From Candidatus Gastranaerophilales bacterium (lineage in GTDB: Bacteria; Cyanobacteriota; Vampirovibrionia; Gastranaerophilales; Gastranaerophilaceae), in contig CALVAY010000006.1 in the NCBI GenBank assembly GCA_944325665.1, positions 1-64,000 on the forward strand: a stretch of DNA of 64,000 nucleotides, written 5' to 3'. Positions 16,975-25,789 of this stretch are shown here, piece after piece. Below the pieces are notes generated by a model, which worked only from the letters and a program-made list of their open reading frames with translations, had not been told where the DNA came from and ran no database searches. Position 1 is the stretch's first letter, and the number at the start of each line of letters is the position of its first letter. Both the position numbers and the translations under genes were made by a program.

Positions 16975-17373
16975 ATGATTGAAGTTAGAAATTATCCTTT
17001 TTTAGGTCAAAAAAACCAAAAACAGGAAATGGAAAGACTAAAGCAAGAAAATTACAGCAGAATTTATTCCCATGAGGCAGCACACAAGGCAGCGGCAGGC
17101 TCTTTGGGCGGGCCAATTGTTATCGAATACAATCCTCAAGGCATACCTGTTTCAGGGCATGTAAGTATCAGAATTCCTACTCTTAATAAGGCAAATCCCG
17201 ACGAAACAATTTCTCAAGCGCAACAAGTAAAAAGAGCAGCACTTGCACCGTCGGATGAATTATCTTCTGCCGATTTAAATGTTGCAAAAACTGCACAAGG
17301 CATACTTAGTGAAGCTCAAGAATACAAAAAAGACCAATCCAAAAAGGGTAATAGACTTGATATAGTTGCCTAA
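16975..17373 (+). CDS. Small SprA-related putative metalloprotease-like protein
   Basis: 132 residues. An HExxH zinc-protease-like motif (HEAAH, about residues 34-38) is followed by a Gly-rich segment (AAGSLGGPI) and a short beta-rich part (VSGHVSIRIPT). The arrangement resembles SprA-related proteins, a poorly characterised family with a predicted metalloprotease site; I rely on memory of that family, not a search. No signal peptide. TATAAT at 16936-16941 with TTGAAA upstream gives it a possible own promoter, so it may not belong to the kinase operon. Its stop overlaps that of convergent tsaB by four bases. Confidence 0.6.
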   Translation: MIEVRNYPFLGQKNQKQEMERLKQENYSRIYSHEAAHKAAAGSLGGPIVIEYNPQGIPVSGHVSIRIPTLNKANPDETISQAQQVKRAALAPSDELSSADLNVAKTAQGILSEAQEYKKDQSKKGNRLDIVA

Positions 17374-18005
17374 TTATTTGAAAAAACGGGCGGTGTTTGA
17401 ATATAGTTTGCTTTTAATTTTGCTGAAGAAAATTCCTCTTTAGGATTTTTTGATGCTGATATTTTTTCTTGCGCTAAATCAAGCATAACTTGCCCAAGCG
17501 GATAATTCTGCTCCTCGTAAGCTACAAAATCATCATTTTTGCTGCCAAATTCTTTTTTTGAATTCAAATCCCCGACAACGGTTTTATTTTTTATCTTATC
17601 TAAAACCTCGTCTTTTAAAATTAAGGATATTTCACCGTTTTCATAAAAATAATACATTGAGCGTCGCGCATCAAGCAAAACGGCATCTTTTTTTGACGCT
17701 CTCTTTAAAATTTCACATGAATTTAAATTGACAACAGGTAAATCAAGCTCAAGCGACATAACTTTTGCAACACTAAGAGCTGCTCTAATACCCGTAAAAC
17801 TACCGGGGCCGCAGTTTGTGGCTAAAAAGTCAAGTTTATTATAGCTCAAATTTAACTTTGCAAAAATTTCTTTTGTTTTAGGAAGCAAATATGCACTGTG
17901 GTAATTATTTTCATCACTTTTAATCTCGCAGCTTTCAACTTTATCATTAGCTAAAAGCGCAATATAAGTTTTATCAAGTGCAGTATCAAAACAAAATATA
18001 TTCAT
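17370..18005 (-). CDS. tsaB: tRNA threonylcarbamoyladenosine synthesis protein TsaB
   Basis: Forms the TsaB-TsaD-TsaE complex that makes t6A37 on ANN-decoding tRNAs. The 211 residues begin with the ASKHA fold signature (FCFDTALDKTYIALL) and carry the family hallmark NCGPGSFTGIRAAL (about 64-77). Lengths of TsaB proteins vary around 210-230. It follows tsaE with a one-base overlap, as expected for an operon. TsaD is not in the window. Confidence 0.92.
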   Translation of the reverse strand: MNIFCFDTALDKTYIALLANDKVESCEIKSDENNYHSAYLLPKTKEIFAKLNLSYNKLDFLATNCGPGSFTGIRAALSVAKVMSLELDLPVVNLNSCEILKRASKKDAVLLDARRSMYYFYENGEISLILKDEVLDKIKNKTVVGDLNSKKEFGSKNDDFVAYEEQNYPLGQVMLDLAQEKISASKNPKEEFSSAKLKANYIQTPPVFSNN

Positions 18006-18502
18006 TAATTTGCCTCATAATCATTTATAATTTTTTGTGCAAAAATTTCATTCTCTGCCCCGTTTGGTATAAACTCAAATTCTCTTGGGTCGCCAAGCTC
18101 ACTGTATTCAAGCACCTCAGGATAAGAAATTTTTATGTTTAACCTGTCGTAAGACAGATTATTTTTACCAAAGTCAGCCCATTCAACAAAAGTTAAAATA
18201 CCGTTTTTTGAATACTCGTACAACTCTTGCTCAATAGTTCTGACACCTTCGTTTTCAAGCCTGTATAAATCAAAGTGATAAATCGGCATTTTATATCCGT
18301 GATACTCATTTAAAATTACAAAACTTGGGCTTGTAACTTTTTGTTTTACTCCAAGTTCAGATAATATGTATCTTACAAAAGCAGTTTTCCCAGCCCCAAT
18401 ATCACCATAAAGCGAAACAAAAGCGCCTCTTTCGGGCAAATTTTTTGCAAAAGCCCAAGCAAGTTTTTTTGTGTCAGATAAATTTTTACATTTAATTTTC
18501 AT
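18005..18502 (-). CDS. tsaE: tRNA threonylcarbamoyladenosine synthesis ATPase TsaE
   Basis: ATPase that drives turnover of the t6A synthase. The 165 residues show a P-loop GDIGAGKTAFVR (about 34-45), the TSPSF motif (about 57-61), and EWAD near the C-terminal half, all typical of TsaE. First gene of tsaE-tsaB. A minus-strand TAAAAT ends 6 bases before the ATG and there is no Shine-Dalgarno site, so translation is probably leaderless. Confidence 0.94.
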   Translation of the reverse strand: MKIKCKNLSDTKKLAWAFAKNLPERGAFVSLYGDIGAGKTAFVRYILSELGVKQKVTSPSFVILNEYHGYKMPIYHFDLYRLENEGVRTIEQELYEYSKNGILTFVEWADFGKNNLSYDRLNIKISYPEVLEYSELGDPREFEFIPNGAENEIFAQKIINDYEAN

Positions 18503-18508
18503 ACGTTA

Positions 18509-18514
18509 ATTTTA
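18509..18514 (-). promoter_or_regulatory. Leaderless -10 box of tsaE
   Basis: Minus-strand TAAAAT followed by a 6-base spacer and ATG. No good -35 hexamer is visible. Confidence 0.45.
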
Positions 18515-18583
18515 ACATAAATATACAATGGCTAAAGTTTATTTATAGTCATGACGATAAATAAATTACAAGGGTATTAGTGT

Positions 18584-18778
18584 ATGGCAGAAAGGCGAAT
18601 TATGGAAGATTTCTTAAACTACGGTGAATACGATCCGGATTTTTGCGAGTACAATCCAAGAAGTGTTAATCCTGAAAAAGAACTGAGAGACTTGGTAAAA
18701 AAAGTTAACTCAAAACCTAACTCGTTTTTCCAAAGCTTTATGAAAAGGCTTGTGTTAAGTTCATCTTGTCAAAACTAA
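18584..18778 (+). CDS. Small acidic N-terminus/basic C-terminus protein, unknown
   Basis: 64 residues if read from 18584. Two starts are possible: the ATG at 18584, or the ATG at 18602, which has a well-spaced AAAGG site and would give 58 residues. The first half is acidic and aromatic (DFLNYGEYDPDFCEY), the second basic (KKVNSKPNSFFQSFMKR). No family recognised and no membrane segment. A strong terminator starts 6 bases after the stop, which supports a real, independently ended transcript. Confidence 0.5.
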   Translation: MAERRIMEDFLNYGEYDPDFCEYNPRSVNPEKELRDLVKKVNSKPNSFFQSFMKRLVLSSSCQN

Positions 18779-18783
18779 AATTT

Positions 18784-18808
18784 AAAACCGCCTAAAAAGG
18801 CGGTTTTT
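18784..18808. terminator. Bidirectional terminator
   Basis: AAAACCGCCT / AGGCGGTTTT perfect 10-bp stem with an AAAA loop and further T residues. It lies between two convergent genes. The core CCGCCT/AGGCGG is the same as in the hairpin at 8856-8880. Confidence 0.85.
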
Positions 18809-19461
18809 TAAAAAGTAAACTTATTCTTTGGACCTTGATCATGGAACTCACCGCCTGCGCAAACAAGTTCAATTACTTTAAGTAAAAATTCCCTTGAAGC
18901 GTCAATCGGGCTTATTAAAAACTCCTGATTATCCTTGTGTCTTATTGTCATAATGCAACTTTGAGTTTTTTCGGCAGGAACATATAAAGAAGCAATTTCA
19001 TTATCCAAAAGAGCTTTCATTTGAGAATCGTAGTCTTCTTTACCTTCCATAATTGTATTATAGCTACCGTTTAGGGCAAATATTCTACCGCAAAACAAAG
19101 GTGCACGACCTTCTTGCGGCAAGGCTTTTGGTGAAATATTAAAACGAGAAGTAAACGTAATTTTGTGCCAAAGAATATTTACAAAGGCAAGCGTTTGAGT
19201 ATTATCCACCTCAAAGAAAACGTTTTGGGTGGGTATGTTTCTAATCTTAAAAGACTGCTTTAAATACTCGACAACAGAGCGCATATTATCAAGCATTTTT
19301 ATAAACATTTCCTGAGTAAGCTGGCTTGAGCGTTGGAAATCCAAAAATTGCTTGTACATATACACAGCAACAAGCCCTGCTCTCTCTTGAACTACGGAAG
19401 ATTTGCGAACTTGAATGTCTAAGTTATCCAAACTGTCGAAATTATTTTGCAATTTAGGCAC
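18808..19461 (-). CDS. Hypothetical cytoplasmic protein, 217 residues
   Basis: No family recognised. No signal peptide or membrane segment. The N-terminal half is helical (VYMYKQFLDFQRSSQLTQEMFIKML), the C-terminal half looks mixed alpha/beta. Start is GTG at 19461 (MPKLQNNF) with AAGG unusually close; a TTG three codons later has better spacing to that site. A duplicated 13-bp element lies upstream at 19472-19511. Ends at the shared terminator. Confidence 0.55.
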   Translation of the reverse strand: MPKLQNNFDSLDNLDIQVRKSSVVQERAGLVAVYMYKQFLDFQRSSQLTQEMFIKMLDNMRSVVEYLKQSFKIRNIPTQNVFFEVDNTQTLAFVNILWHKITFTSRFNISPKALPQEGRAPLFCGRIFALNGSYNTIMEGKEDYDSQMKALLDNEIASLYVPAEKTQSCIMTIRHKDNQEFLISPIDASREFLLKVIELVCAGGEFHDQGPKNKFTF

Positions 19462-19471
19462 GCCTTATCTA

Positions 19472-19511
19472 GGGATAATTTAATCATATAACAAAATGGG
19501 GATAATTTAAT
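19472..19511. repeat. Direct repeat pair upstream of two divergent genes
   Basis: GGGATAATTTAAT occurs exactly at 19472-19484 and 19499-19511, 27 bases apart start to start, just upstream of the minus-strand gene ending at 19461. It may be a two-site operator or duplicated promoter element. Confidence 0.4.
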
Positions 19512-19609
19512 ACAAGAATAATATTTTTCTTTACATTTTAGAATACTAAATTTGTATTATTTTTTTAAAAATGCGTGTATAATTAGAAAAGAGGTTAAAT
19601 TTATTTTTT

Positions 19610-20512
19610 ATGGGAGTTAACAATAGTTCAAAAAAATACTTGGAAGATTTTGAAATCTTCTTGAAAAGCGAAAAAAACTTTTCGCCCCATACCGTTCGAG
19701 CTTATGTGGCGGATGTTTATACGTTTTTAATTTGGGCTGATGAAATTGAAGTTGAAAAAATCGATACAAAAAAATTCAGCGAATACCTCTATTTTATACA
19801 AAAAATTAATTACACAAAAACTACCGTAGCAAGGAAAATAGCCTCTATTAGAGCTTTTTACAGATTTTTATATCAGGAAGAAATTATTGATAACAACCCG
19901 ACAGATGCGATTGTTACACCTAAACAGCCAAAAACTCTGCCAAATTTTATGAGCGAGGATGAAGTTGAAAACATTCTTCGAAACGTAAAAATTGAAACTC
20001 CGGCAGGATACAGAAACAGGGTTATTTTAGAACTTTTATGGGCAAGCGGTATGCGAATCAGCGAGCTTTCGGGGCTAAATTATGAAAATTTAAACCTTGA
20101 GCAGAACGAAATTAGGGTTTTCGGAAAAGGTGCAAAAGAAAGAATAGTTCTTATTCCAAACAAAACAAAGGAAAATTTAATTAACTATATTGAAAATGTT
20201 TCGGATTTAATTTGTAAGACCCCAAAAGACCCGTCATCCCCTCTTTTTATAAACTATAACGGGTACAGACTGCAAAACCAAAGTATAAGAAAAGCTCTTA
20301 AGGAAGTTGTAGAAAAAATTGAACTGCCCAAAAAAGTTACACCGCACGTATTTCGCCACAGTTTTGCAACAAAATTACTTGAGGGCGGTGCGGATTTAAG
20401 GATAGTTCAAGAGCTTCTCGGACACTCGAGCATTAAAAATACACAAATTTATACCCACGTTACAACCTCAAGACTAAAATCGGTATATGAGGCAACTCAC
20501 CCAAGGGCATAA
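19610..20512 (+). CDS. Tyrosine recombinase XerC/XerD
   Basis: Site-specific recombinase that resolves chromosome dimers at dif. The 300 residues have the N-terminal SAM-like core-binding domain (FLKSEKNFSPHTVRAY) and the catalytic set Arg149 (ASGMRISEL), the beta-hairpin lysine (GKGAKER), His246-x-x-Arg249, His272 (LGHSS) and Tyr281 (IYTHV). Length and sequence fit housekeeping Xer proteins, not phage integrases, and no attachment site or mobile cargo is nearby. Upstream is an extended -10 (TGTATAAT) about 26 bases before the ATG. Whether it is XerC or XerD is not resolved. Confidence 0.93.
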   Translation: MGVNNSSKKYLEDFEIFLKSEKNFSPHTVRAYVADVYTFLIWADEIEVEKIDTKKFSEYLYFIQKINYTKTTVARKIASIRAFYRFLYQEEIIDNNPTDAIVTPKQPKTLPNFMSEDEVENILRNVKIETPAGYRNRVILELLWASGMRISELSGLNYENLNLEQNEIRVFGKGAKERIVLIPNKTKENLINYIENVSDLICKTPKDPSSPLFINYNGYRLQNQSIRKALKEVVEKIELPKKVTPHVFRHSFATKLLEGGADLRIVQELLGHSSIKNTQIYTHVTTSRLKSVYEATHPRA

Positions 20513-20564
20513 AGCTAGCTTGGTCGGGTAATAAAATTTGTTTTAAAAACGTAATATTATTCAA

Positions 20565-21647
20565 ATGATGAAAAAAATTCTCATTTGTTTAATTATCACA
20601 AGCATAATTCCGCTTTTTTGCGCATGCTCAAAAAAAGAGGAAGAGGTTTTGCGCCCTGTTGAATATGTTCTGGCACAAAGCTCAAAAAGTATTAAAAATA
20701 AAGCTTTTTCAGGGTACTTAAAATCTGCAACGCTTACCAACTTAAGCTTTCAAATTGAAGGGTATTTAGAAAGAATCTACCCGAGCGAAGGGGCAAAAGT
20801 AAAAAGCGGGCAGCTTCTTGCAAAACTTGATTCTCCGCTTTATCAGATACAAGTACAAGAAGCTCAGTATAATTTGGCAGATATTCTTGTTCAATATCAA
20901 AACGCAAGGAATTATTATCAAAGAATTAAACAACTAAATGAAATGGGCGGAATTTCAGACAATGACACCGATAACGCCAAAACAAAAATGGAGTCCGTAA
21001 ATTACCAAATTCAGGTTGCAAGAGAAAAGCTAAACTATGCCAAAGAAAGGCTAAACTACTCAAACCTTTACGCTCCGCAAGACGGGATTGTCCTTACAAG
21101 GGTTGCTTCAGAAAAACAATACGTAAAACCGGGTGATACAATAATTGAATTTCAAGGTATTAAAGATATTGACGTCTATATCTCGGTTTCACAAAACTAT
21201 ATCAATGAAATTTATTTAAACCAAAACGCAAAAGTAAGAGTTGATGCAATAAAAGACAAGATTTTTGACGCCAAAGTTAAAGAAATAAGCGGGACAAGCT
21301 TGGGCGGAATTTCTTATCTTGTAAAATTAAGACCGATACTTCAAAGTGAAGAATTGAAAGACGGCATGAGCGCAAACGCCGTTTTTGAGATTAAAGAAGA
21401 AGAAAAATCATTTATAAAAATACCTATAAACTCTATTTTAAAAGAGGGGGATGACAATTTCGCATACACAATTGAAGAAAGGAAAGAAAACAAGGGGATA
21501 ATTAAGAAAAACAAAGTAACCCTTGGCGCTCTTCAAGGAGATTATATTGAAGTAATTTCAGGGATAGAAGAAGGGCAATATGTAGTAAGCAAAGGGGTAG
21601 AAGAAGTGCAAGAGGGTCAGAAGGTAGTGTTTAATGAAAATAACTGA
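20565..21647 (+). CDS. RND efflux periplasmic adaptor lipoprotein
   Basis: Membrane-fusion subunit linking an inner-membrane RND pump to an outer-membrane channel. A lipoprotein signal with lipobox F-C-A-C ends near residue 21. Then come the barrel-sandwich half (FQIEGYLERIYPSEGAKVKSG), an alpha-helical hairpin (about 90-160), the second lipoyl half (LNYSNLYAPQDGIVL) and beta-barrel and membrane-proximal domains. Two ATGs are adjacent (20565, 20568); the second lies 7 bases after a TATTAT -10 box and fits the leaderless spacing seen elsewhere. It overlaps the pump gene by 14 bases. Confidence 0.9.
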   Translation: MMKKILICLIITSIIPLFCACSKKEEEVLRPVEYVLAQSSKSIKNKAFSGYLKSATLTNLSFQIEGYLERIYPSEGAKVKSGQLLAKLDSPLYQIQVQEAQYNLADILVQYQNARNYYQRIKQLNEMGGISDNDTDNAKTKMESVNYQIQVAREKLNYAKERLNYSNLYAPQDGIVLTRVASEKQYVKPGDTIIEFQGIKDIDVYISVSQNYINEIYLNQNAKVRVDAIKDKIFDAKVKEISGTSLGGISYLVKLRPILQSEELKDGMSANAVFEIKEEEKSFIKIPINSILKEGDDNFAYTIEERKENKGIIKKNKVTLGALQGDYIEVISGIEEGQYVVSKGVEEVQEGQKVVFNENN

Positions 21648-24600
21648 TTTTTTCTTTAAAAACGAACTTTTACTGATAACCGTTATAATTATTATGCTAT
21701 TTGGCGGAATAGCCTATTATCTTACAACTCCAAGAAATGAAGACCCTGGTTTTAAAATAAGAACAGCAGTTGTAACGACGTCTTTTATCGGTGCAAATGC
21801 AAATCAGGTGGATAAATATGTAACCGATAAAATTGAAGAAGCAGTTGAGCAAATGGGTGAAGTTGAAGATGTTAAAAGCAGATCTTATGACAACAAAAGT
21901 GTTGTTTATGTTGACATTTGGGAATATTTTAAAGAACTTCAGCCTATTTGGGACAAGTTAAGAAGAAAAGTAGATAATGCAAAGCTTAAACTGCCTAAAA
22001 ATACTGTTGTAAACGTAAATGACGAGTTTGGAGATGTCTATGGTATAGTTTTGGCGCTAATTGGAGAGGATTTTGATTATTGGGAGCTAAAAGACTACTC
22101 GGATAAAGTAAAAGACGAACTTTTAAAGCTTGAAAATTCTGCAAAAGTTGAGGTAATGGGGGTTCAAAAAGAGGTTGTTTATCTTTATTATGACAACGCA
22201 AAACTTGCAAAGTACAGACTGACATCAGAGAATCTGCAAAAAATACTTTCTCAAAGTAACATAATAAGCCCGAGCGGGGAAATTTTGGTCGGGGATAAAT
22301 ATTTACTCTTACAAACGCAGGATAATTACAAAACGGTAGAAAACATTAAAAACACTGCTATTTCGCTGCCAGACAGAAAAGAGTCCCTAAAGCTCGGTGA
22401 AATACTGAACGTAGAAAAAACATACCTTGAGCCAAGCGAAGTAATAACGGGCTTTATGGGCAAAAAAGCGCTGATAATAGCTCTTTCAATGAAAGAAAAC
22501 GGCAATATTTTAAACTTCGGAAAAGAGGTTAAAAATAAAATTAAGGAATTAAAACAATATCTTCCAATCGGGATAAACCTTGAAATTGCAGCCTTTCAGC
22601 CTGATTACGTTAAATACCTTACGGATAAATTTACAAGCAGTTTAATACAGAGTATTTTAATTGTAATTGCAATGATTTTATTTATCCTTGGGGTTAAAAT
22701 GGGCTTTATTGTCGGTTTTATAATCCCTATAACAATTTTAGGTGCATTTTTAATTATGGGATATTTTAAAATAGGTTTGGATAAAATATCTCTAAGCGCC
22801 CTTATTATCGCACTTGGCATCTTGGTTGATAACTCAATTGTAATATCAGAGGGGATTTTAAGAGAGATAAAACTAAAAACGCAAAATCTAAAAGAAAGCA
22901 CAATAAGAATTTGTGAAAAATTTCAAACCCCGCTTTTAGTTTCAACACTTATGACCTCTTGCGCGTTTTTGCCCATATACCTTGCAGAATCAACGGTAAG
23001 CGAATACACATCAAGCCTTTTTAAAGTTGTGGCAACGGTTCTTTTGGTTTCTTGGATTTTATCGATAACTTTTTTGCCTTATCTTATTGTTAAATGCTTT
23101 AAAAACAATCAAAAAAGTAAAATTAAAGAAATTAACGTATCAAAATACCTGTCCCGCTTTACAAAAAAAGCCCTTAAAAGACCCAAGACAACAGTGTTTT
23201 TTGCAGGGGTTTTTGTTTTAAGCTCATTTTTTCTTTTCACTTTTGTTCCGAAAATTTTCTTCCCCGATTCAGACAGAGCAATGTTTGAAATTGAGGTAAA
23301 TATGCCTCAAGGTGCAGATATTATGGTAACAAAAAAAGAGATAGAAAAAATTGAAAACTTTTTAAACAATACAAAAGGTGTTACTACCTATTCAAGCTAT
23401 GTTGGTACATCAGCCCCAAGGTATGTTCTATCCGCAAGCCCCGAGCCTATTAAGAGTAATTACGGGATGATTTTGGTTAACACGGAAAATTATAAAGAGG
23501 TTTCAAGAATAATAAAAGAAGTTCAAAACTTCTGCACAAAGACCCTGTCCGATTCAAACACAATTGTAAGAAAAGTTCCTCTGGGGCCGCCTTATGACGC
23601 TCCTGTCGAGATAAGAATTTTAGGGGATGATGAGAAAAAAATTTTTAAAATTGTAAGAGATATTCAAGAAAAGCTTAAAAAAATTAAAGGCGTTATACTT
23701 GTAAAAGACGACTGGGGAGCGCAAACTCCAAAGGTAAAAATAAACGTTGATGAACAAGCAGCCTCAAGATACGGAATTACAAACAGTATAATAGCCTCAA
23801 GCTTAAATGCCGGCTTAAGCGGTTATCAGGTTTCAGATTATTTTAGGGGGATTACAAACGTACCAATTATTTACAGATTGGAAAAAACCTCGAGAGATAA
23901 TTTAAACAAGGTTGATTCAATTAATATCTTCTCCCCGATATACAACCTTGCAACACCATTATCTCAAATCGCAACACTTTCGCTTTCCTTTGAATATCCG
24001 CAAATATTCAGGCGAAACGGATATTTAACCGTAACAATACAAGGTTGGATTGATAAAGAAAAAACAACCGCAGACAAAGTAATTAAAACTATAAAACCCT
24101 ACCTTAACTCAATAGATTACCCCTTAGGATACTCTTGGGAAGAGGGCGGAAGTGTTGAGAGCTCAAAAAAAGGGAATAAATCAATCGCACAAAAACTGCC
24201 AATCGCCTTTGGAATAATTATTCTTCTTTTAATAGGTTATTTTAAATCGTATAAAATTCCCTTTATTATTCTCTTAAGCGCACTAATGGCGCTAAGCGGG
24301 GCAAACTTAGGCTTGCTTATTACAAGGAGCGAATTTGGTTTTATGACTTTTTTAGGCTACATCTGCCTTGTTGGGATTGCAACAAATAATGCAGTAGTTT
24401 TAATTGATACAATTGAAAAAGAAAAATTGTCATCAAAATTAAATTTAAAACTGTTGGTGCAAAAGTCCTCAAGGAGCAGAATTACACCCATAATTTTAAC
24501 CGCATTAACAACAATCGGGGGCATGCTCCCACTTTGGATAGGACGAGACCCGATGTTTTCTTCTTTAGCCGTTGCAATAATTTTTGGACTTATGTCCTCT

Positions 24601-24705
24601 GTTGCAATAACGCTTTTTGTTACCCCCTGTATTTATTTTATTTTATTTGAGAAAAAAGAAGGTCAAAAAGCTTCTCTAAATCAGTGGTTTCAATGGAAGC
24701 ATTAA
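21634..24705 (+). CDS. RND-family efflux pump (inner-membrane transporter)
   Basis: Proton-driven exporter of the HAE/AcrB-like group, 1023 residues: membrane segment 1 (about 10-30), a first periplasmic domain to about 330, a block of five or six segments (330-490), a second periplasmic domain, and the final membrane block to about 1005. In segment 4 the usual Asp-Asp proton pair reads D399-N (GILVDNSIVISEG), so one acid is retained. No outer-membrane channel gene follows; a TolC-like partner would have to be elsewhere. The last 68 bases overlap the convergent BioF-like gene. Confidence 0.93.
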   Translation: MKITDFFFKNELLLITVIIIMLFGGIAYYLTTPRNEDPGFKIRTAVVTTSFIGANANQVDKYVTDKIEEAVEQMGEVEDVKSRSYDNKSVVYVDIWEYFKELQPIWDKLRRKVDNAKLKLPKNTVVNVNDEFGDVYGIVLALIGEDFDYWELKDYSDKVKDELLKLENSAKVEVMGVQKEVVYLYYDNAKLAKYRLTSENLQKILSQSNIISPSGEILVGDKYLLLQTQDNYKTVENIKNTAISLPDRKESLKLGEILNVEKTYLEPSEVITGFMGKKALIIALSMKENGNILNFGKEVKNKIKELKQYLPIGINLEIAAFQPDYVKYLTDKFTSSLIQSILIVIAMILFILGVKMGFIVGFIIPITILGAFLIMGYFKIGLDKISLSALIIALGILVDNSIVISEGILREIKLKTQNLKESTIRICEKFQTPLLVSTLMTSCAFLPIYLAESTVSEYTSSLFKVVATVLLVSWILSITFLPYLIVKCFKNNQKSKIKEINVSKYLSRFTKKALKRPKTTVFFAGVFVLSSFFLFTFVPKIFFPDSDRAMFEIEVNMPQGADIMVTKKEIEKIENFLNNTKGVTTYSSYVGTSAPRYVLSASPEPIKSNYGMILVNTENYKEVSRIIKEVQNFCTKTLSDSNTIVRKVPLGPPYDAPVEIRILGDDEKKIFKIVRDIQEKLKKIKGVILVKDDWGAQTPKVKINVDEQAASRYGITNSIIASSLNAGLSGYQVSDYFRGITNVPIIYRLEKTSRDNLNKVDSINIFSPIYNLATPLSQIATLSLSFEYPQIFRRNGYLTVTIQGWIDKEKTTADKVIKTIKPYLNSIDYPLGYSWEEGGSVESSKKGNKSIAQKLPIAFGIIILLLIGYFKSYKIPFIILLSALMALSGANLGLLITRSEFGFMTFLGYICLVGIATNNAVVLIDTIEKEKLSSKLNLKLLVQKSSRSRITPIILTALTTIGGMLPLWIGRDPMFSSLAVAIIFGLMSSVAITLFVTPCIYFILFEKKEGQKASLNQWFQWKH

Positions 24706-25789
24706 GCGATAACCTCAGTCTTGCCTGATTTTTGGCAACGGTTGGATATCTGATTGCAAGGGAATAAAAACCGTTTTCAAGCAAAATTTTTGAACAGCGA
24801 ACCGCTTTTTCATTCTCTCCAAGAACAATTGGTAAAATGTAGCTTGAACCGAGTACATTTAATTCTTTTAGCATTTTGTGCGAATATTCTGTTAAACCTA
24901 AAAGCTTCTTGCTTAAAGAATTGTCGCCAAATATATAATTTTTTAAGACAAACAGTGAAAACTCGGCACTAATTTGAGGGAAAACTGTCGAAAAAATAAA
25001 CGAACGGGCAAAGTTAATAAGGTATTCAATTAGTACATCCGAACCGACACAAAAAGCACCGTATGAGCCAACAGCCTTGCCGAATGTAGCCATAATTAAA
25101 TCCACTTCATCAAGCATGCCAATTTCATTTGAATACCCGAGCCCTTTACCATAGACACCAAAAGAGTGAGCTTCATCTACAATTAAAATCGCATTATGAG
25201 TTTTTTTTAGCTCAACCAATTTTTTAATATCGGAGAAATCCCCGTCCATACTAAAAAGGGCTTCTGTTGCAATTATTGCGTTATTATATTTTCCCCTGTA
25301 CTTTTGAAGCTTATTTTCTAAATCTGTATAATCGCAATGCTTAAAGGGAATTAAATCCGCACCGCCCAGCCTAATACCGTCTATTATACTTGCATGGTTT
25401 AATTTATCGCAAAAAACCACATCACCTTTTTTTGCAAGAGAAGAATATATGCCCACATTTGCGTGATACCCGCTATTAAAAAGCAATGCTCTTTCTTTTT
25501 TAAAAACTTCCGTAAGGTAGTTTTCAAGCTCAAAATAAGAACTTGAATTGGCACACAAAAGCCTTGCTGAGGGAATTGAAATTTGCTTATCGTAGCTTTC
25601 GAGAAACTTTTTTCTTATCTCATCTTTTGTACTTATGCCTAAGTAATCATTTGAAGATAGATTTAATAGCTTCTTGCCCTCCAAAAAGACATATTTATCC
25701 TTTATTTCAAGCTCTCTTAAGGAGCGGAAATTAAAGCTTTCTTTTAATTGTGATAATTTTTCACTGTAAGGCTTAAGATAACTTTTCAT
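24638..25789 (-). CDS. BioF-like alpha-oxoamine synthase (8-amino-7-oxononanoate synthase family)
   Basis: PLP enzyme condensing an amino acid with an acyl-CoA; BioF uses alanine and pimeloyl thioester for biotin. Family marks are LLNLSSNDYLG (substrate entry), FNSGYHANVG, DEAHSFGVYG, and the PLP lysine in ATFGKAVGS (about residue 238). From the ATG at 25789 it has 383 residues, the usual length; an upstream in-frame ATG at 25816 would add nine residues. No other biotin gene adjoins, so a different acyl-CoA substrate is possible. It overlaps the symporter gene upstream and the RND gene downstream. Confidence 0.8.
   Translation of the reverse strand: MKSYLKPYSEKLSQLKESFNFRSLRELEIKDKYVFLEGKKLLNLSSNDYLGISTKDEIRKKFLESYDKQISIPSARLLCANSSSYFELENYLTEVFKKERALLFNSGYHANVGIYSSLAKKGDVVFCDKLNHASIIDGIRLGGADLIPFKHCDYTDLENKLQKYRGKYNNAIIATEALFSMDGDFSDIKKLVELKKTHNAILIVDEAHSFGVYGKGLGYSNEIGMLDEVDLIMATFGKAVGSYGAFCVGSDVLIEYLINFARSFIFSTVFPQISAEFSLFVLKNYIFGDNSLSKKLLGLTEYSHKMLKELNVLGSSYILPIVLGENEKAVRCSKILLENGFYSLAIRYPTVAKNQARLRLSLNASIETTDLEKLFDLLFSQIK

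Noticed and set aside
19610-20512. Tyrosine recombinase as an integrase of a mobile element
   Set aside because: Length and motifs match housekeeping Xer; no direct repeats, tRNA-borne attachment site or cargo genes nearby.
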